The position numbers and the translations under genes were made by a program. The notes under the pieces are model-generated. The model ran no database searches. It was not told where the DNA came from and saw nothing but the letters and a program-made list of their open reading frames with translations. Below, piece by piece: positions 22,908 to 29,859 of a stretch of 38,356 nt of DNA; position 1 is the stretch's first letter; each line of letters opens with the position of its first letter. The stretch covers positions 1 through 38,356 of the forward strand of contig JAGIBE010000212.1 in the NCBI GenBank assembly GCA_017744495.1. The letters are read 5' to 3'. The DNA comes from Caulobacter sp. (lineage in GTDB: Bacteria; Pseudomonadota; Alphaproteobacteria; Caulobacterales; Caulobacteraceae).

Positions 22908-23354
22908 ATGTCCGACGCGCCCGTCCTGACCGGAGGCTGCCAGTGCGGCGCGGTGCGTTTCCGGGTGGAAGGTGAAGTCGGCCGCGCCTCGATCTGCTGG
23001 TGCCGCATGTGCCAGAAGGCCTTCGCCGGACCGTTCGGGGCGCTGGTCACCGTCAACGTCGCCGACCTGATCTGGACGCGGGCCTGGCCCTCGACCTTCC
23101 AGAGCTCCGACGCCGTCAAGCGCGGCTTCTGCGCCGCCTGCGGCACGCCCCTGACCTTCGAATGGAGCGAGGACAAGATCGACCTGGCCGCCTTCGCCTT
23201 CGACGATCCGTCCAAGGTCGAGCCCGCCGTCCAGCTTGCCGTCGAGAGCCGCCCCGCCTGGACCGAGCACCTGGTCGACCTGCCTGTACGCCCGCCCGCC
23301 GGCGGCCCGTACGGGACGGTGGTCAGCCGCCAGCACCCGGATCACGAGACCTGA
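22908..23354 (+). CDS. GFA-family zinc protein
   Basis: 148 residues, a single GFA (glutathione-dependent formaldehyde-activating enzyme-like) domain. Zinc ligands are visible as C11-Q-C13, C30/C32/C35 (CWCRMC) and C75/C78 (CAACG). The true Gfa enzyme speeds S-hydroxymethylglutathione formation, but most short members like this have unknown roles. The reading frame begins 8 bases after the previous stop, at the end of the dapF-led operon. Confidence is high for the family and low for the reaction. Confidence 0.9.
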   Translation: MSDAPVLTGGCQCGAVRFRVEGEVGRASICWCRMCQKAFAGPFGALVTVNVADLIWTRAWPSTFQSSDAVKRGFCAACGTPLTFEWSEDKIDLAAFAFDDPSKVEPAVQLAVESRPAWTEHLVDLPVRPPAGGPYGTVVSRQHPDHET

Positions 23355-23373
23355 TCGGCGGCCAAGTATAACT

Positions 23374-23392
23374 TGTTCCCAAAATGGGAACA
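23374..23392. promoter_or_regulatory. Palindromic operator at higBA
   Basis: TGTTCCC-AAAAT-GGGAACA is a perfect 7-bp inverted repeat just 15 bases before the toxin start. A TATAAC (23367-23372) directly upstream could be the -10. The position fits the usual HigA autorepressor site overlapping its own promoter. The pattern is not the alphaproteobacterial LexA direct repeat (GTTC-N7-GTTC). Confidence 0.65.
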
Positions 23393-23407
23393 TGATAAGC
23401 TTTCATC

Positions 23408-23701
23408 GTGAATGTCGTGACGAAGAGAATTCTACAGGCGTTCTGGACCGTCCACCCGACCGCCAAGGGGCCGCTGATCGCCTGGTACGATCATGCGAGA
23501 GCTGCCCAATGGCGCACGCCGCAGGACATCAGGAACGATTTTCGGAGCGCCGATTTCGTCGGCGACAACCGAGTCATCTTCGATATCGGCGGCAACAATT
23601 ATCGCTTGGTGGTGCGGGTGTCCTACACCTTCAAGCAAATCCTGGTGAAGTTCGTGGGAACGCACGCGGACTATGACCGGATCGATCCGGAGATGGTGTA
23701 A
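23408..23701 (+). CDS. higB: HigB toxin (mRNA interferase, HigBA system)
   Basis: 97 residues, the usual size. HigB toxins cut mRNA on translating ribosomes. The sequence matches the HigB_toxin domain: an N-terminal helix with AFWTVHPTAKGPLIAWY, a DIRNDFRSADFVGDNRVIFDIGGNNYRLVVRV core, and the closing KFVGTHADYDRID. The start is GTG, either at 23408 or at the in-frame GTG 23417. The ribosome site is weak, which is common for a toxin kept at low level. Its stop overlaps the antitoxin start (TAATG). The lower GC of this pair compared with neighbours suggests insertion by horizontal transfer. Confidence 0.92.
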   Translation: MNVVTKRILQAFWTVHPTAKGPLIAWYDHARAAQWRTPQDIRNDFRSADFVGDNRVIFDIGGNNYRLVVRVSYTFKQILVKFVGTHADYDRIDPEMV

Positions 23702-24075
23702 TGAGCAAGATCGGCATCATTCGCGACGAAATCGGCTATCGGGAGGCGCTGGCGGCGTACGAGGCCTTCTTCGATCACGAACCCGAGGCCGGCAGCGACG
23801 ATGGCGACCGGTTCGAACTGTTGGGCCTGCTGCTGGCCAAGTATGAGGAAGAACACTTCCCGATGCCTGGAACGGGCCCGCTCGAAGCGCTCCATTTCGC
23901 CATGGAGCGCCAGGGACTAGGTCAGTCGGATTTGGCCGATCTGCTGAACTCGCGCTCCAGGGCTTCGGAGATCCTCAACGGGCGTCGAGAGCTGACCCTG
24001 CCGCAAATCCGGCTGTTGTCGAAGGTGTGGGGTATCCCGGCCCAGGCCCTGATCGGCGAGGTCGAAGCCGCCTGA
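23701..24075 (+). CDS. higA: HigA antitoxin (XRE-type HTH)
   Basis: 124 residues. The N-terminal ~60 residues are acidic (EAFFDHEPEAGSDDGDRFEL), as in long HigA proteins, and probably contact the toxin. An XRE helix-turn-helix lies at about 74-110 (LGQSDLADLLNSRSRASEILNGRRELTLPQI). HigA neutralises HigB and represses the promoter upstream of higB. The gene order is toxin first, as is standard for HigBA. It ends 4 bases from the convergent TRIC-type gene, so no dedicated terminator is obvious. Confidence 0.92.
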   Translation: MSKIGIIRDEIGYREALAAYEAFFDHEPEAGSDDGDRFELLGLLLAKYEEEHFPMPGTGPLEALHFAMERQGLGQSDLADLLNSRSRASEILNGRRELTLPQIRLLSKVWGIPAQALIGEVEAA

Positions 24076-24079
24076 GGGG

Positions 24080-24712
24080 TCAGGTTCTTGGGGCCTCCTC
24101 CCCGCCCCGGAAGCCGGGCAGGCTCCAGCCGAACTTGATGGCGCAGGCCCGCAGGCCGAAGGCGGCGCAGAAGCCGGCGATCCCGGCGGGCCAGAAGGCG
24201 ATGTGCAGCAGGGTCATGCCGGCGAACACCGCCGCGCCCAGCAGGGCGGCGGTGATGTAGATCTCGCGTCGCAGAAGCAGGTTCGGCTCCTCGGCCAGGA
24301 CGTCGCGGATCACCCCGCCGAAGGCGGTGGTCAGTACGCCCATGACGATGGCCGTGAACGGATGAATCCCCAGGCTCAGGGCCTTGGCGGTGCCGACCAC
24401 GCAATAGGCGGCCATGCCCAGGGCGTCGAGCCAAAGCAAGGCCCGGAACCGCCAGCCGCGCTGCCCCAGCATCCAGACGGCGAGGGCCGCCGCCAGGCAG
24501 ACGATCACGTAGCCGGGCCGCTGGATCCAGAACACCGGGGCGCCGATCAGCAGGTCGCGCAGGGTGCCGCCGCCCACGCCGGTGATGGCCGCGAAGAAGC
24601 CGAAGGTGATGATGTCGTGCTTGCGACGGGCGGCCGCCAGCGCTCCGGTCGCGCCGAAAACCGCGACGGCGGCGTAATCCAGCCAGAATAGGGTGGTCGA
24701 AAGCGCGTCCAT
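24080..24712 (-). CDS. TRIC/YicG-type (UPF0126) membrane channel protein
   Basis: 210 residues with seven predicted membrane helices. Two internal repeats are marked by GVGGGTLRDLL and AFGGVIRDVL, the glycine-rich kinks and arginine of trimeric intracellular cation channel proteins. Bacterial homologues form trimeric cation channels; several have also been proposed to carry amino acids such as glycine. No specific substrate can be read here. The gene converges on higBA and is divergent from ftsY. Confidence 0.9.
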   Translation of the reverse strand: MDALSTTLFWLDYAAVAVFGATGALAAARRKHDIITFGFFAAITGVGGGTLRDLLIGAPVFWIQRPGYVIVCLAAALAVWMLGQRGWRFRALLWLDALGMAAYCVVGTAKALSLGIHPFTAIVMGVLTTAFGGVIRDVLAEEPNLLLRREIYITAALLGAAVFAGMTLLHIAFWPAGIAGFCAAFGLRACAIKFGWSLPGFRGGEEAPRT

Positions 24713-24733
24713 TGGCGTTTGATGCCACAGCCG

Positions 24734-24756
24734 ATGGAGCCTGTCCCAGGCTCCAT
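24734..24756. repeat. Perfect 10-bp hairpin between TRIC-type gene and ftsY
   Basis: ATGGAGCCTG-TCC-CAGGCTCCAT has 10-base arms and a 3-base loop. It lies in the divergent gap, 22 bases before the TRIC-type ATG. No T-tract follows. It could be an operator or mRNA-leader hairpin. Confidence 0.5.
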
Positions 24757-24767
24757 TCCTCTAAAAT

Positions 24768-24819
24768 TGGAGCGTGACGGGCGCTGAAACCGCTCACACT
24801 TTCAGCTGTCACGCTCTAA
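24768..24819. repeat. Alphaproteobacterial-type palindromic intergenic element before ftsY
   Basis: Outer arms GAGCGTGAC (24770-24778) and GTCACGCTC (24808-24816) and inner arms GCTGAAA (24783-24789) and TTTCAGC (24800-24806) form a long interrupted hairpin, ending TCTAAA. Read on the minus strand it begins TTTAGAGCGTGAC and contains AAAGTGTGAGCGGTTTC. This layout recalls the abundant TAGAGCATGAT palindromes of Rhizobiales and relatives. It ends immediately before the ftsY ribosome site (AGGA, 24820-24823). Confidence 0.7.
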
Positions 24820-24828
24820 AGGAACGCC

Positions 24829-25770
24829 ATGAGCGAAAAGCCCGAGCAGAAAAAAGGCTGGTTCCAGCGGCTGACGGCCGGCCTGGCCCGGTCGTCCCAG
24901 CAGATGACCGAGCAGGTCACCGGCGCCTTCACCAAGAAGCCGCTGGACCAGGAGCAGCTGGACCAGCTGGAGGAGATGCTGATCGAAGCGGACCTGGGTC
25001 CGCAGATCGCCGCCCGCATCGCCGACGCCTTCGGCAAGGCCCGGTTCGGCAAGTCGTCGACCGACGTCGAGGTCAAGGAGGCCCTGGCCGAGCTGGTCGC
25101 CGCCGAGCTGACCGACCGCGAAGGCGTGTTCGACCCGTTGTCGGGCCCCAAGCCCTATGTGGTGCTGTTCATCGGGGTCAACGGCTCGGGCAAGACCACG
25201 ACCCTGGGCAAGATCGCCTCGGACCTGACCGCCAAGAAGGCGAAGGTGCTGATCGCCGCCGGCGACACGTTCCGCGCCGCCGCCGTCGAGCAGCTGAAGG
25301 TCTGGGCCGATCGCGCTGGGGCCGATTTCATGTCCAAGCCGCCCGGTTCGGACTCCGCGGCCCTGGCCTTCGAGGCCGTCGAGCGCGCCAAGGCCGAGGG
25401 CCACGACGTGGTGCTGATCGACACCGCCGGCCGCCTGCAGAACAAGCAGGGGCTGATGGACGAGCTGCTCAAGGTCATCCGGGTGGTCAAGAAGGTCGAT
25501 CCCGACGCCCCGCACGAGACCCTGCTGGTGCTGGACGCCACGGTCGGCCGCAACGCCCTGGCCCAGGAGAAGATCTTCGGCAACCAGATCGGCGTCTCGG
25601 GCATCGTCATGACCAAGCTGGACGGTACCGCCCGCGGCGGGGTCCTGGTGCCGGTGGCCCGCGCCTCGGACAGCCCGATCAAGCTGATCGGCGTCGGCGA
25701 AGGCGTCGACGACCTGCAGCCGTTCGACGCCCGGGCCTTCTCGCGCTCGTTGGTGGGCCTGGAGGACTAG
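24829..25770 (+). CDS. ftsY: FtsY, signal recognition particle receptor
   Basis: 313 residues. FtsY is the membrane-associated SRP GTPase that receives Ffh-ribosome complexes. A short N-terminal segment (1-35, K-rich with GWFQRL, a likely lipid-binding helix) replaces the long acidic A domain of E. coli. The N domain spans 36-105, and the G domain has GVNGSGKTTT (116-125), DTAGR (198-202) and TKLDG (262-266), with the closing GVGEGVDDLQPF. The ATG has AGGA upstream, abutting a palindromic repeat. ispZ follows after 3 bases. Its partner Ffh is at the left edge of the window. Confidence 0.97.
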   Translation: MSEKPEQKKGWFQRLTAGLARSSQQMTEQVTGAFTKKPLDQEQLDQLEEMLIEADLGPQIAARIADAFGKARFGKSSTDVEVKEALAELVAAELTDREGVFDPLSGPKPYVVLFIGVNGSGKTTTLGKIASDLTAKKAKVLIAAGDTFRAAAVEQLKVWADRAGADFMSKPPGSDSAALAFEAVERAKAEGHDVVLIDTAGRLQNKQGLMDELLKVIRVVKKVDPDAPHETLLVLDATVGRNALAQEKIFGNQIGVSGIVMTKLDGTARGGVLVPVARASDSPIKLIGVGEGVDDLQPFDARAFSRSLVGLED

Positions 25771-25773
25771 CCG

Positions 25774-26406
25774 ATGACCGACGCTCCGCAGACCCCCCAG
25801 GACCAAAAGCTCGCCGCCGCCAAGCGGTCGGCCTGGGTCCGCCACGCCGTCGACTACGGGCCGCTGCTGGCTTTCCTGGTCGGCTTCCTGGTCACCCGCA
25901 GCATCACGACCGCCACCTGGGTGCTGGTGGTGTCGTCGGCGGTCGCCCTGGCCTTCGGTTTCATCGTCGAGCGTCGCCTGGCCCCGATGCCGCTGATCGC
26001 CGGCCTAGGGGCCCTGGTGTTCGGAGGGCTGGCTCTGGTCTTCCACGACCCGCGCCTGCTGAAGATCAAGCCCACCGTGCTCAACATCGCCTACGCCGTC
26101 TTCCTGTTCGGCGGCGTGGCCTTGGGCAAGAACCCGCTGAAGGTGCTGCTGGGCGAGGCCATGCACCTGTCGGACGCCGCCTGGCGCACGCTGGCGATCC
26201 GCTATGGCGCGTACTTCGTGGTCGCGGCGGCGATCAACGAGGCGGTCTGGCGAACTCAGCCTGACGCGGTCTGGGTCTGGTTCAAATTCCCCGGCCTGGC
26301 CGTCCTGACCGTGCTGTTCTCGTTCACCCAGGTGCCGTTCCTGATGAAGCACATGCACGACACCGACGCGCCGGCCGCCGAGGAGGCCAAAACGGGCGAC
26401 GCCTAA
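25774..26406 (+). CDS. yciB: Inner-membrane septation protein A (IspZ/YciB)
   Basis: 210 residues with about five membrane helices after a 25-residue soluble start. The motifs DYGPLLAFLVGF, KPTVLNIAYAVFLFGG, INEAVWR and WVWFKFPG are typical of YciB (IspZ). Members are linked to septation, cell-envelope integrity and lipid supply, though the molecular activity is unresolved. It lies 3 bases after ftsY and shares its transcript. The acidic tail DTDAPAAEEAKTGDA is lineage-variable. Confidence 0.92.
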   Translation: MTDAPQTPQDQKLAAAKRSAWVRHAVDYGPLLAFLVGFLVTRSITTATWVLVVSSAVALAFGFIVERRLAPMPLIAGLGALVFGGLALVFHDPRLLKIKPTVLNIAYAVFLFGGVALGKNPLKVLLGEAMHLSDAAWRTLAIRYGAYFVVAAAINEAVWRTQPDAVWVWFKFPGLAVLTVLFSFTQVPFLMKHMHDTDAPAAEEAKTGDA

Positions 26407-26461
26407 TCGGCAGCCCACGGACCGTCTGTCGTCAAAACGACGTCTAAGCGTGGTACATAAA

Positions 26462-26493
26462 GGTCCGTCGGCGGAAACGAGGGACGACGGACC
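26462..26493 (+). promoter_or_regulatory. Inverted repeat enclosing the MarR gene ribosome site
   Basis: GGTCCGTCG (26462-26470) and CGACGGACC (26485-26493) are perfect 9-base arms around 14 bases. The right arm touches the ATG at 26494, and the ribosome site GAGGGA (26479-26484) lies in the loop. As DNA it could be a MarR operator; as RNA it is a hairpin that exposes the ribosome site but buries the bases next to the start. Confidence 0.6.
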
Positions 26494-27087
26494 ATGGCCA
26501 AGACCAAGGGCGACGCTAAGAGCGACAAGGGCGAAGGCAAGGCTGAACACGCCGGGGCTCTGGCCCGTTCGCCCAGTCACCTCCTGCACCGGGTCCTGCA
26601 ACTGGCCCTCGACATCTATGCCGAGGAAAGCGGTTCGGGCGGCGTCACCCAGCGCCAGTACGCGGTGCTGGCGGCCGTGGCCGAGAACGAGGGCGTCACC
26701 CAGACGGGCCTGGTCCGCGCCACCGGCATCGACCGCTCCACCCTGGCCGACATGGTCGCCCGGATGATCACCAAGGGCCACCTGGAGCGCCATCGCTCCG
26801 ACCAGGACGCCCGCGCCAACACCGTCAGCCTGACCCCCGCCGGCGCCGCCGTGCTGGAGGAGAGCCGCCCCAAGGTGGCCATGGCCGACGCCCGCATCCT
26901 GGCCCTGCTCAAGCCCAGCAAGCGCGAGGGCTTCCTGGAGCTGCTGGCCGACATGGCCGTCTCCGACGTCCATGCCGAACCCGAGGCCAAGACCAAGAAG
27001 CTCAAGGCCCCCAAGGCCGACAAGGCCGGCCACGGCAAGAAGGACAAGAAGCCCAAGAAGGAAAAGGCCGCCAAGAAGGCGGCCTGA
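26494..27087 (+). CDS. MarR-family regulator with histone-H1-like lysine tail
   Basis: 197 residues. The core (about 25-150) is a MarR winged helix: VTQRQYAVLAAVAENEGVTQTGLVRATGIDRSTLADMVARMITKGHLERHRSDQDARAN contains the recognition helix and wing, followed by a dimerising helix. Unusual for the family are a K-rich N-terminus and a C-terminal ~35-residue tail with 15 lysines plus Ala and Pro (KKLKAPKADKAGHGKKDKKP), resembling histone H1 or bacterial H1-like proteins. The tail should bind DNA non-specifically. Ligand and targets are unknown. The tail may also be a lineage-specific extension without regulatory meaning. Confidence 0.88.
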   Translation: MAKTKGDAKSDKGEGKAEHAGALARSPSHLLHRVLQLALDIYAEESGSGGVTQRQYAVLAAVAENEGVTQTGLVRATGIDRSTLADMVARMITKGHLERHRSDQDARANTVSLTPAGAAVLEESRPKVAMADARILALLKPSKREGFLELLADMAVSDVHAEPEAKTKKLKAPKADKAGHGKKDKKPKKEKAAKKAA

Positions 27088-27091
27088 TCTC

Positions 27092-27106
27092 TCGGTCGCC
27101 GACCGA
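27092..27106. terminator. Hairpin between convergent MarR and Omp85-type genes
   Basis: TCGGTC-GCC-GACCGA (27092-27106) is a 6-bp hairpin with a 3-base loop in the 21-base gap between two stop codons. No T-run follows on the plus strand. It may serve both genes. Confidence 0.5.
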
Positions 27107-27108
27107 AC

Positions 27109-28362
27109 CTAATCCATCTTGAACGACCAGGCGTGGCCGAACTGGATGTAGAAGGTCGCGCCGTCCGGGCCCCAGGCGATGTCGGCGCCGGCGTCGAAGC
27201 CGAACTTGCGGGCCAGGCGATAGCGGAAGCCCACCCCGCCGGTCCAGATCGCGCCGGAGTCCTTGTAGAGCCGTGCGCTGTCCGCATAGGACTGGCCCAC
27301 GCCGCCGAAAGCCAGCAGCGCCCAGCGCGGATTGGCCTGCCAGGTGAGCTCGGTCTCGGTGCTGTAGGTCTCCATGCCCTGGTAGCGCAGGGCCTGGACG
27401 CCGCGCAGGTTGATGGCCGGGGCGTAGTAGACCGGATAGTTCCCCCGGATCGCGTTCAGCTCCAGCTTCAGCCCGTAGCGGAACCGCGACGAAAGCTTGC
27501 CGAAGGCGTAGCCGGCCGCGTCGTACTCCTGGTAGTCGCGCTGGCTGCCGAAGATCTGGCTGTTGAACTTGCCTTCGATGTAGGCGTTGCCGCCCGTGGT
27601 CGGGGTCAGGGGATTGTCGCGGCCGTCATAGTGGAAGCCCAGGCCCATCGCGCCGGTCCGCATCTTTTCACTGAACTGATCGGTGAAGCTCTGCGGCAGG
27701 CCCTGGATGTCGACCTCCATGCTCAGCTTGCGGAAGTCGAACAGCGGCCCGACCGAGAAGCCGCCGCCCAGGTCCCAAAGAGCCGAGGCCAGCAGGCCGT
27801 AGTCGTAGTGGCTGGTGTATTCGATTCCCCCGGGCGCGAAGCCGGGGAAGCTTTCCAGGGTCACCTTGCCGTGGCCGACGCCGGCCCGATAGCTCAGCCG
27901 GCCGTCCATGGCGTAGCCGGAGTGGAACAGGATCACGCCGTCCGAGCCGTTGCTGGTCTTGAAGGCCCCCACGACGCTGCGGCTGATCTCGCGGGGGTGG
28001 TCGGGCGAGGCCGATAGGAACGCCGCGGCCAAGCCGCCGCCGTTGCCGACGGCCGGCTCGGTGATGATGATCGGAACCGGGATGAACCCGCCCCGGGCCA
28101 AAACCTTGGAGAAGTCCGGCATCCCGTCCTGGTCGTCGACGAACAGATGGGTCCACTTCTGCTTGACCGGCGCGGCCTGGGGTTCGGCGGACGGCTGGGG
28201 TTGAGTCTGCTCGGGCGGCGCCGTCGCGATCGGCGTGTCGTCGGCGGAAGGGACGGGCTCCAGGTCCCGCGCCAGGGCCGTGGAGGCGCCGCCCATCAGC
28301 AGCGCGCCGGCGCAGAGCGCGAGGGCCAGCCGAGGCCGCGATCGGTTGCGAGACGCCGTCAT
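27109..28362 (-). CDS. BamA/TamA (Omp85)-family outer-membrane barrel protein
   Basis: 417 residues. A signal peptide (RLALALCAGALLMGGASTALA) and a Pro/Gln-rich linker (about 33-68) lead into a beta-barrel of the bacterial surface antigen type. Alternating hydrophobic strands continue to the C-terminal IQFGHAWSFKMD, but the last aromatic residue is not terminal. There are no POTRA repeats, so this is a short barrel-only member, unlike the full-length outer-membrane assembly factors. Similar proteins are often annotated only as BamA/TamA family. Transport or lipid-related function is unknown. The ATG at 28362 sits in a 232-base upstream gap containing two inverted repeats. Confidence 0.82.
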   Translation of the reverse strand: MTASRNRSRPRLALALCAGALLMGGASTALARDLEPVPSADDTPIATAPPEQTQPQPSAEPQAAPVKQKWTHLFVDDQDGMPDFSKVLARGGFIPVPIIITEPAVGNGGGLAAAFLSASPDHPREISRSVVGAFKTSNGSDGVILFHSGYAMDGRLSYRAGVGHGKVTLESFPGFAPGGIEYTSHYDYGLLASALWDLGGGFSVGPLFDFRKLSMEVDIQGLPQSFTDQFSEKMRTGAMGLGFHYDGRDNPLTPTTGGNAYIEGKFNSQIFGSQRDYQEYDAAGYAFGKLSSRFRYGLKLELNAIRGNYPVYYAPAINLRGVQALRYQGMETYSTETELTWQANPRWALLAFGGVGQSYADSARLYKDSGAIWTGGVGFRYRLARKFGFDAGADIAWGPDGATFYIQFGHAWSFKMD

Positions 28363-28594
28363 GTCTCAAGACTGGCTTCGGCGATCCGGCCCGGGAATCG
28401 GGGTTTTCCCGGGGCGGCGGCCTGAGGACCCCGCATCGACCGTTCGTCATTCCCCCTTCCCGCACGGAAGGGAGCTGTCCTTACATCTTACGGCGAGACG
28501 ATCGCCGGGCCGGGCAGCCTCCAAGAGATGTAAGGCTCACACCGACCGTGGAGGTCGATTTCAACGAGTTCTGACTTTCGTGGCGCGCCGTCGC
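28363..28594. other. Intergenic region with two inverted repeats, cupin to barrel gene
   Basis: This 232-base stretch follows the cupin stop and precedes the barrel gene, both minus strand. CCCTTCC-CGCAC-GGAAGGG (28454-28472) is a 7-bp hairpin. CCTTACATCT (28479-28488) and AGATGTAAGG (28526-28535) form a perfect 10-base inverted repeat 37 bases apart, which could pair as a larger stem or bind a regulator. I see no open frame with a ribosome site. Confidence 0.5.
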
Positions 28595-29269
28595 TCAATC
28601 CTTCGGGCAGAGCCCCTTAGGCGTCCAGTCCGAGGTCAGGGTCGTCGGCGGGCTGCCTTGGTCGTGAAGGATGAGGGCGAAGCCCTGACGTTTTTCCTTT
28701 CCGATGGCCATCAGCAGCATCGGCGGTCCGCGTCGGACCATCAGAGAATGGCCTGGGCCGCGCGCGACCTGCACGCCGTCGGGCGTTTCCAGGCAACTGC
28801 CGCCGCTGATCGCATAGAAAGCCTCGGGTCCGGAATGCACGTGCACCGGCGCGGTCATGCCGGGCGTGAAGGTCGATTTTAGATATTCGACGCTGAACTC
28901 GCCCTGCGCCACGTCCAGGGGCAGGGGGCCGACATCGGCCAGATGGAGGCCGCCGGCCAAATCATGGCCCTTGGGGCCCAGGTCGAACAGCCAGACCTGG
29001 CCGAAGGCTTCGACGACCGCGCTGTTCGGCGGCTTGGCGTTCTCGGCCGTCCGGCGGTCATCGAAGGTGTAGATGTTCCAGTAGCGCGGCCCCGCCGGCA
29101 GCGCCCCGAGGTCGCGATGGGCGACCAGGCAGGCCGGGCCCGGCGTTTCGCCGGCCTGACCCGAACACTCGCGCGAGGTCGCCTGGGCTTGGGCCGTCAG
29201 CGGGGCCGCACAGACCAGCGCCAAGACGGCGAACAGCATCGCCAGCGGTTTTGATGAAGTCCAGGCCAT
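28595..29269 (-). CDS. Secreted cupin-domain protein
   Basis: 224 residues. A signal peptide (residues 1-28, ALVCAAPLTAQAQA) precedes a single cupin barrel. The first cupin motif appears as PVHVHSGPEAFYAISG, carrying two histidines and a glutamate suitable for a metal, followed by PGHSLMVRRGPPMLLMAIG. A Cys pair (SRECS and GPACL) is near the mature N-terminus, and a final CPKD ends it. Single-domain periplasmic cupins have diverse, mostly unknown roles. The ATG at 29269 gives the signal peptide; the upstream frame lacks one. A hairpin covers the ribosome site. Confidence 0.85.
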   Translation of the reverse strand: MAWTSSKPLAMLFAVLALVCAAPLTAQAQATSRECSGQAGETPGPACLVAHRDLGALPAGPRYWNIYTFDDRRTAENAKPPNSAVVEAFGQVWLFDLGPKGHDLAGGLHLADVGPLPLDVAQGEFSVEYLKSTFTPGMTAPVHVHSGPEAFYAISGGSCLETPDGVQVARGPGHSLMVRRGPPMLLMAIGKEKRQGFALILHDQGSPPTTLTSDWTPKGLCPKD

Positions 29270-29276
29270 GGCCTCG

Positions 29277-29300
29277 CTCTCCCAATCCGTTGCGGGAGAG
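29277..29300 (-). promoter_or_regulatory. Hairpin sequestering the cupin gene ribosome site
   Basis: On the mRNA, CTCTCCC (29300-29294) pairs with GGGAGAG (29283-29277) across a 10-base loop. The second arm contains the best ribosome-site match, GGGAG, 9 bases before the ATG at 29269. Perfect 7-bp pairing would hide it. A second, weaker GAGG lies just downstream and stays free. Confidence 0.5.
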
Positions 29301-29347
29301 TGCCGTAGAGGCTGGCGATGATCCACCCCACCGCGGTCCCAAACGCA

Positions 29348-29381
29348 AACCACCCGGCTCGCGTGGGCGAGGCGGGCGGTT
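29348..29381 (-). terminator. Terminator after trxA
   Basis: On the minus strand, AACCGCCCG (29381-29373) pairs with CGGGTGGTT (29356-29348), 9 bp with one G-U. A nested CTCGC/GCGAG stem fills the loop, and TTTGCGTTT follows. It lies 26 bases past the trxA stop. Confidence 0.75.
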
Positions 29382-29406
29382 CACAATCAAGCTCTGAAGA
29401 GCAGAA

Positions 29407-29742
29407 CTACGCCGGCTGATGCACGCCGGCTTCGTTCAGCCATTCCAGGATCTTGGCCTTGGGCATGGCGCCGACCTTCATCGAGGCCATCTGGCCGCCG
29501 CGGAACAGCATCATGGTCGGGATGCCGCGCACGCCGTAGCGCGACGGGGTGGTGGGGCTGTCCTCGATATTGACCTTGGCCACGGTGACATGGTCGGCCA
29601 GTTCCTCGGAGATCTGCTCCAGGGCCGGGGCGATCTGCTTACAAGGGCCGCACCATTCGGCCCAGAAGTCGACCAGGACCGGCTTGTCGGCCTGCAGGAC
29701 GTCCTTCTCGAAGGACTCGTCGGTCACCGTCACGGTGCTCAT
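29407..29742 (-). CDS. trxA: Thioredoxin TrxA
   Basis: 111 residues. Thioredoxin reduces cytoplasmic protein disulfides and supplies electrons to ribonucleotide reductase and other enzymes. The active site WCGPC has C31 and C34, the cis-proline is P75 (GIPTMM), and the buried D25 lies in LVDFWAEW. The ATG at 29742 is chosen because GGAG lies 8 bases upstream and the protein then starts MSTVTVTDESF as normal for the family. It follows addA by 117 bases that include a likely addA terminator, so it has its own promoter there. Confidence 0.96.
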   Translation of the reverse strand: MSTVTVTDESFEKDVLQADKPVLVDFWAEWCGPCKQIAPALEQISEELADHVTVAKVNIEDSPTTPSRYGVRGIPTMMLFRGGQMASMKVGAMPKAKILEWLNEAGVHQPA

Positions 29743-29799
29743 CGTTTGGCTCCATCTGCGCCCGGAGGTTCGAGGGCGCGCTAGAAAACTGTCGCGAGT

Positions 29800-29814
29800 G
29801 GGGATTCGCTCCCC
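29800..29814 (-). terminator. Probable addA terminator
   Basis: GGGGA-TTCGC-TCCCC (29800-29814) is a 5-bp hairpin between the addA stop and the trxA start. On the minus strand it is followed, about 13 bases later, by AGTTTTCTAG. The T-run is short and displaced, so strength is uncertain. Confidence 0.4.
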
Positions 29815-29859
29815 GTCTTGAGCCAAGATTTAGGGTCCCGCGTCCCCCTCGGCAATGAT

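Noticed and set aside
23374-23392. LexA box at higBA
   Set aside because: The site is an inverted repeat (GTTC...GAAC), whereas the alphaproteobacterial LexA site is a direct repeat GTTC-N7-GTTC.
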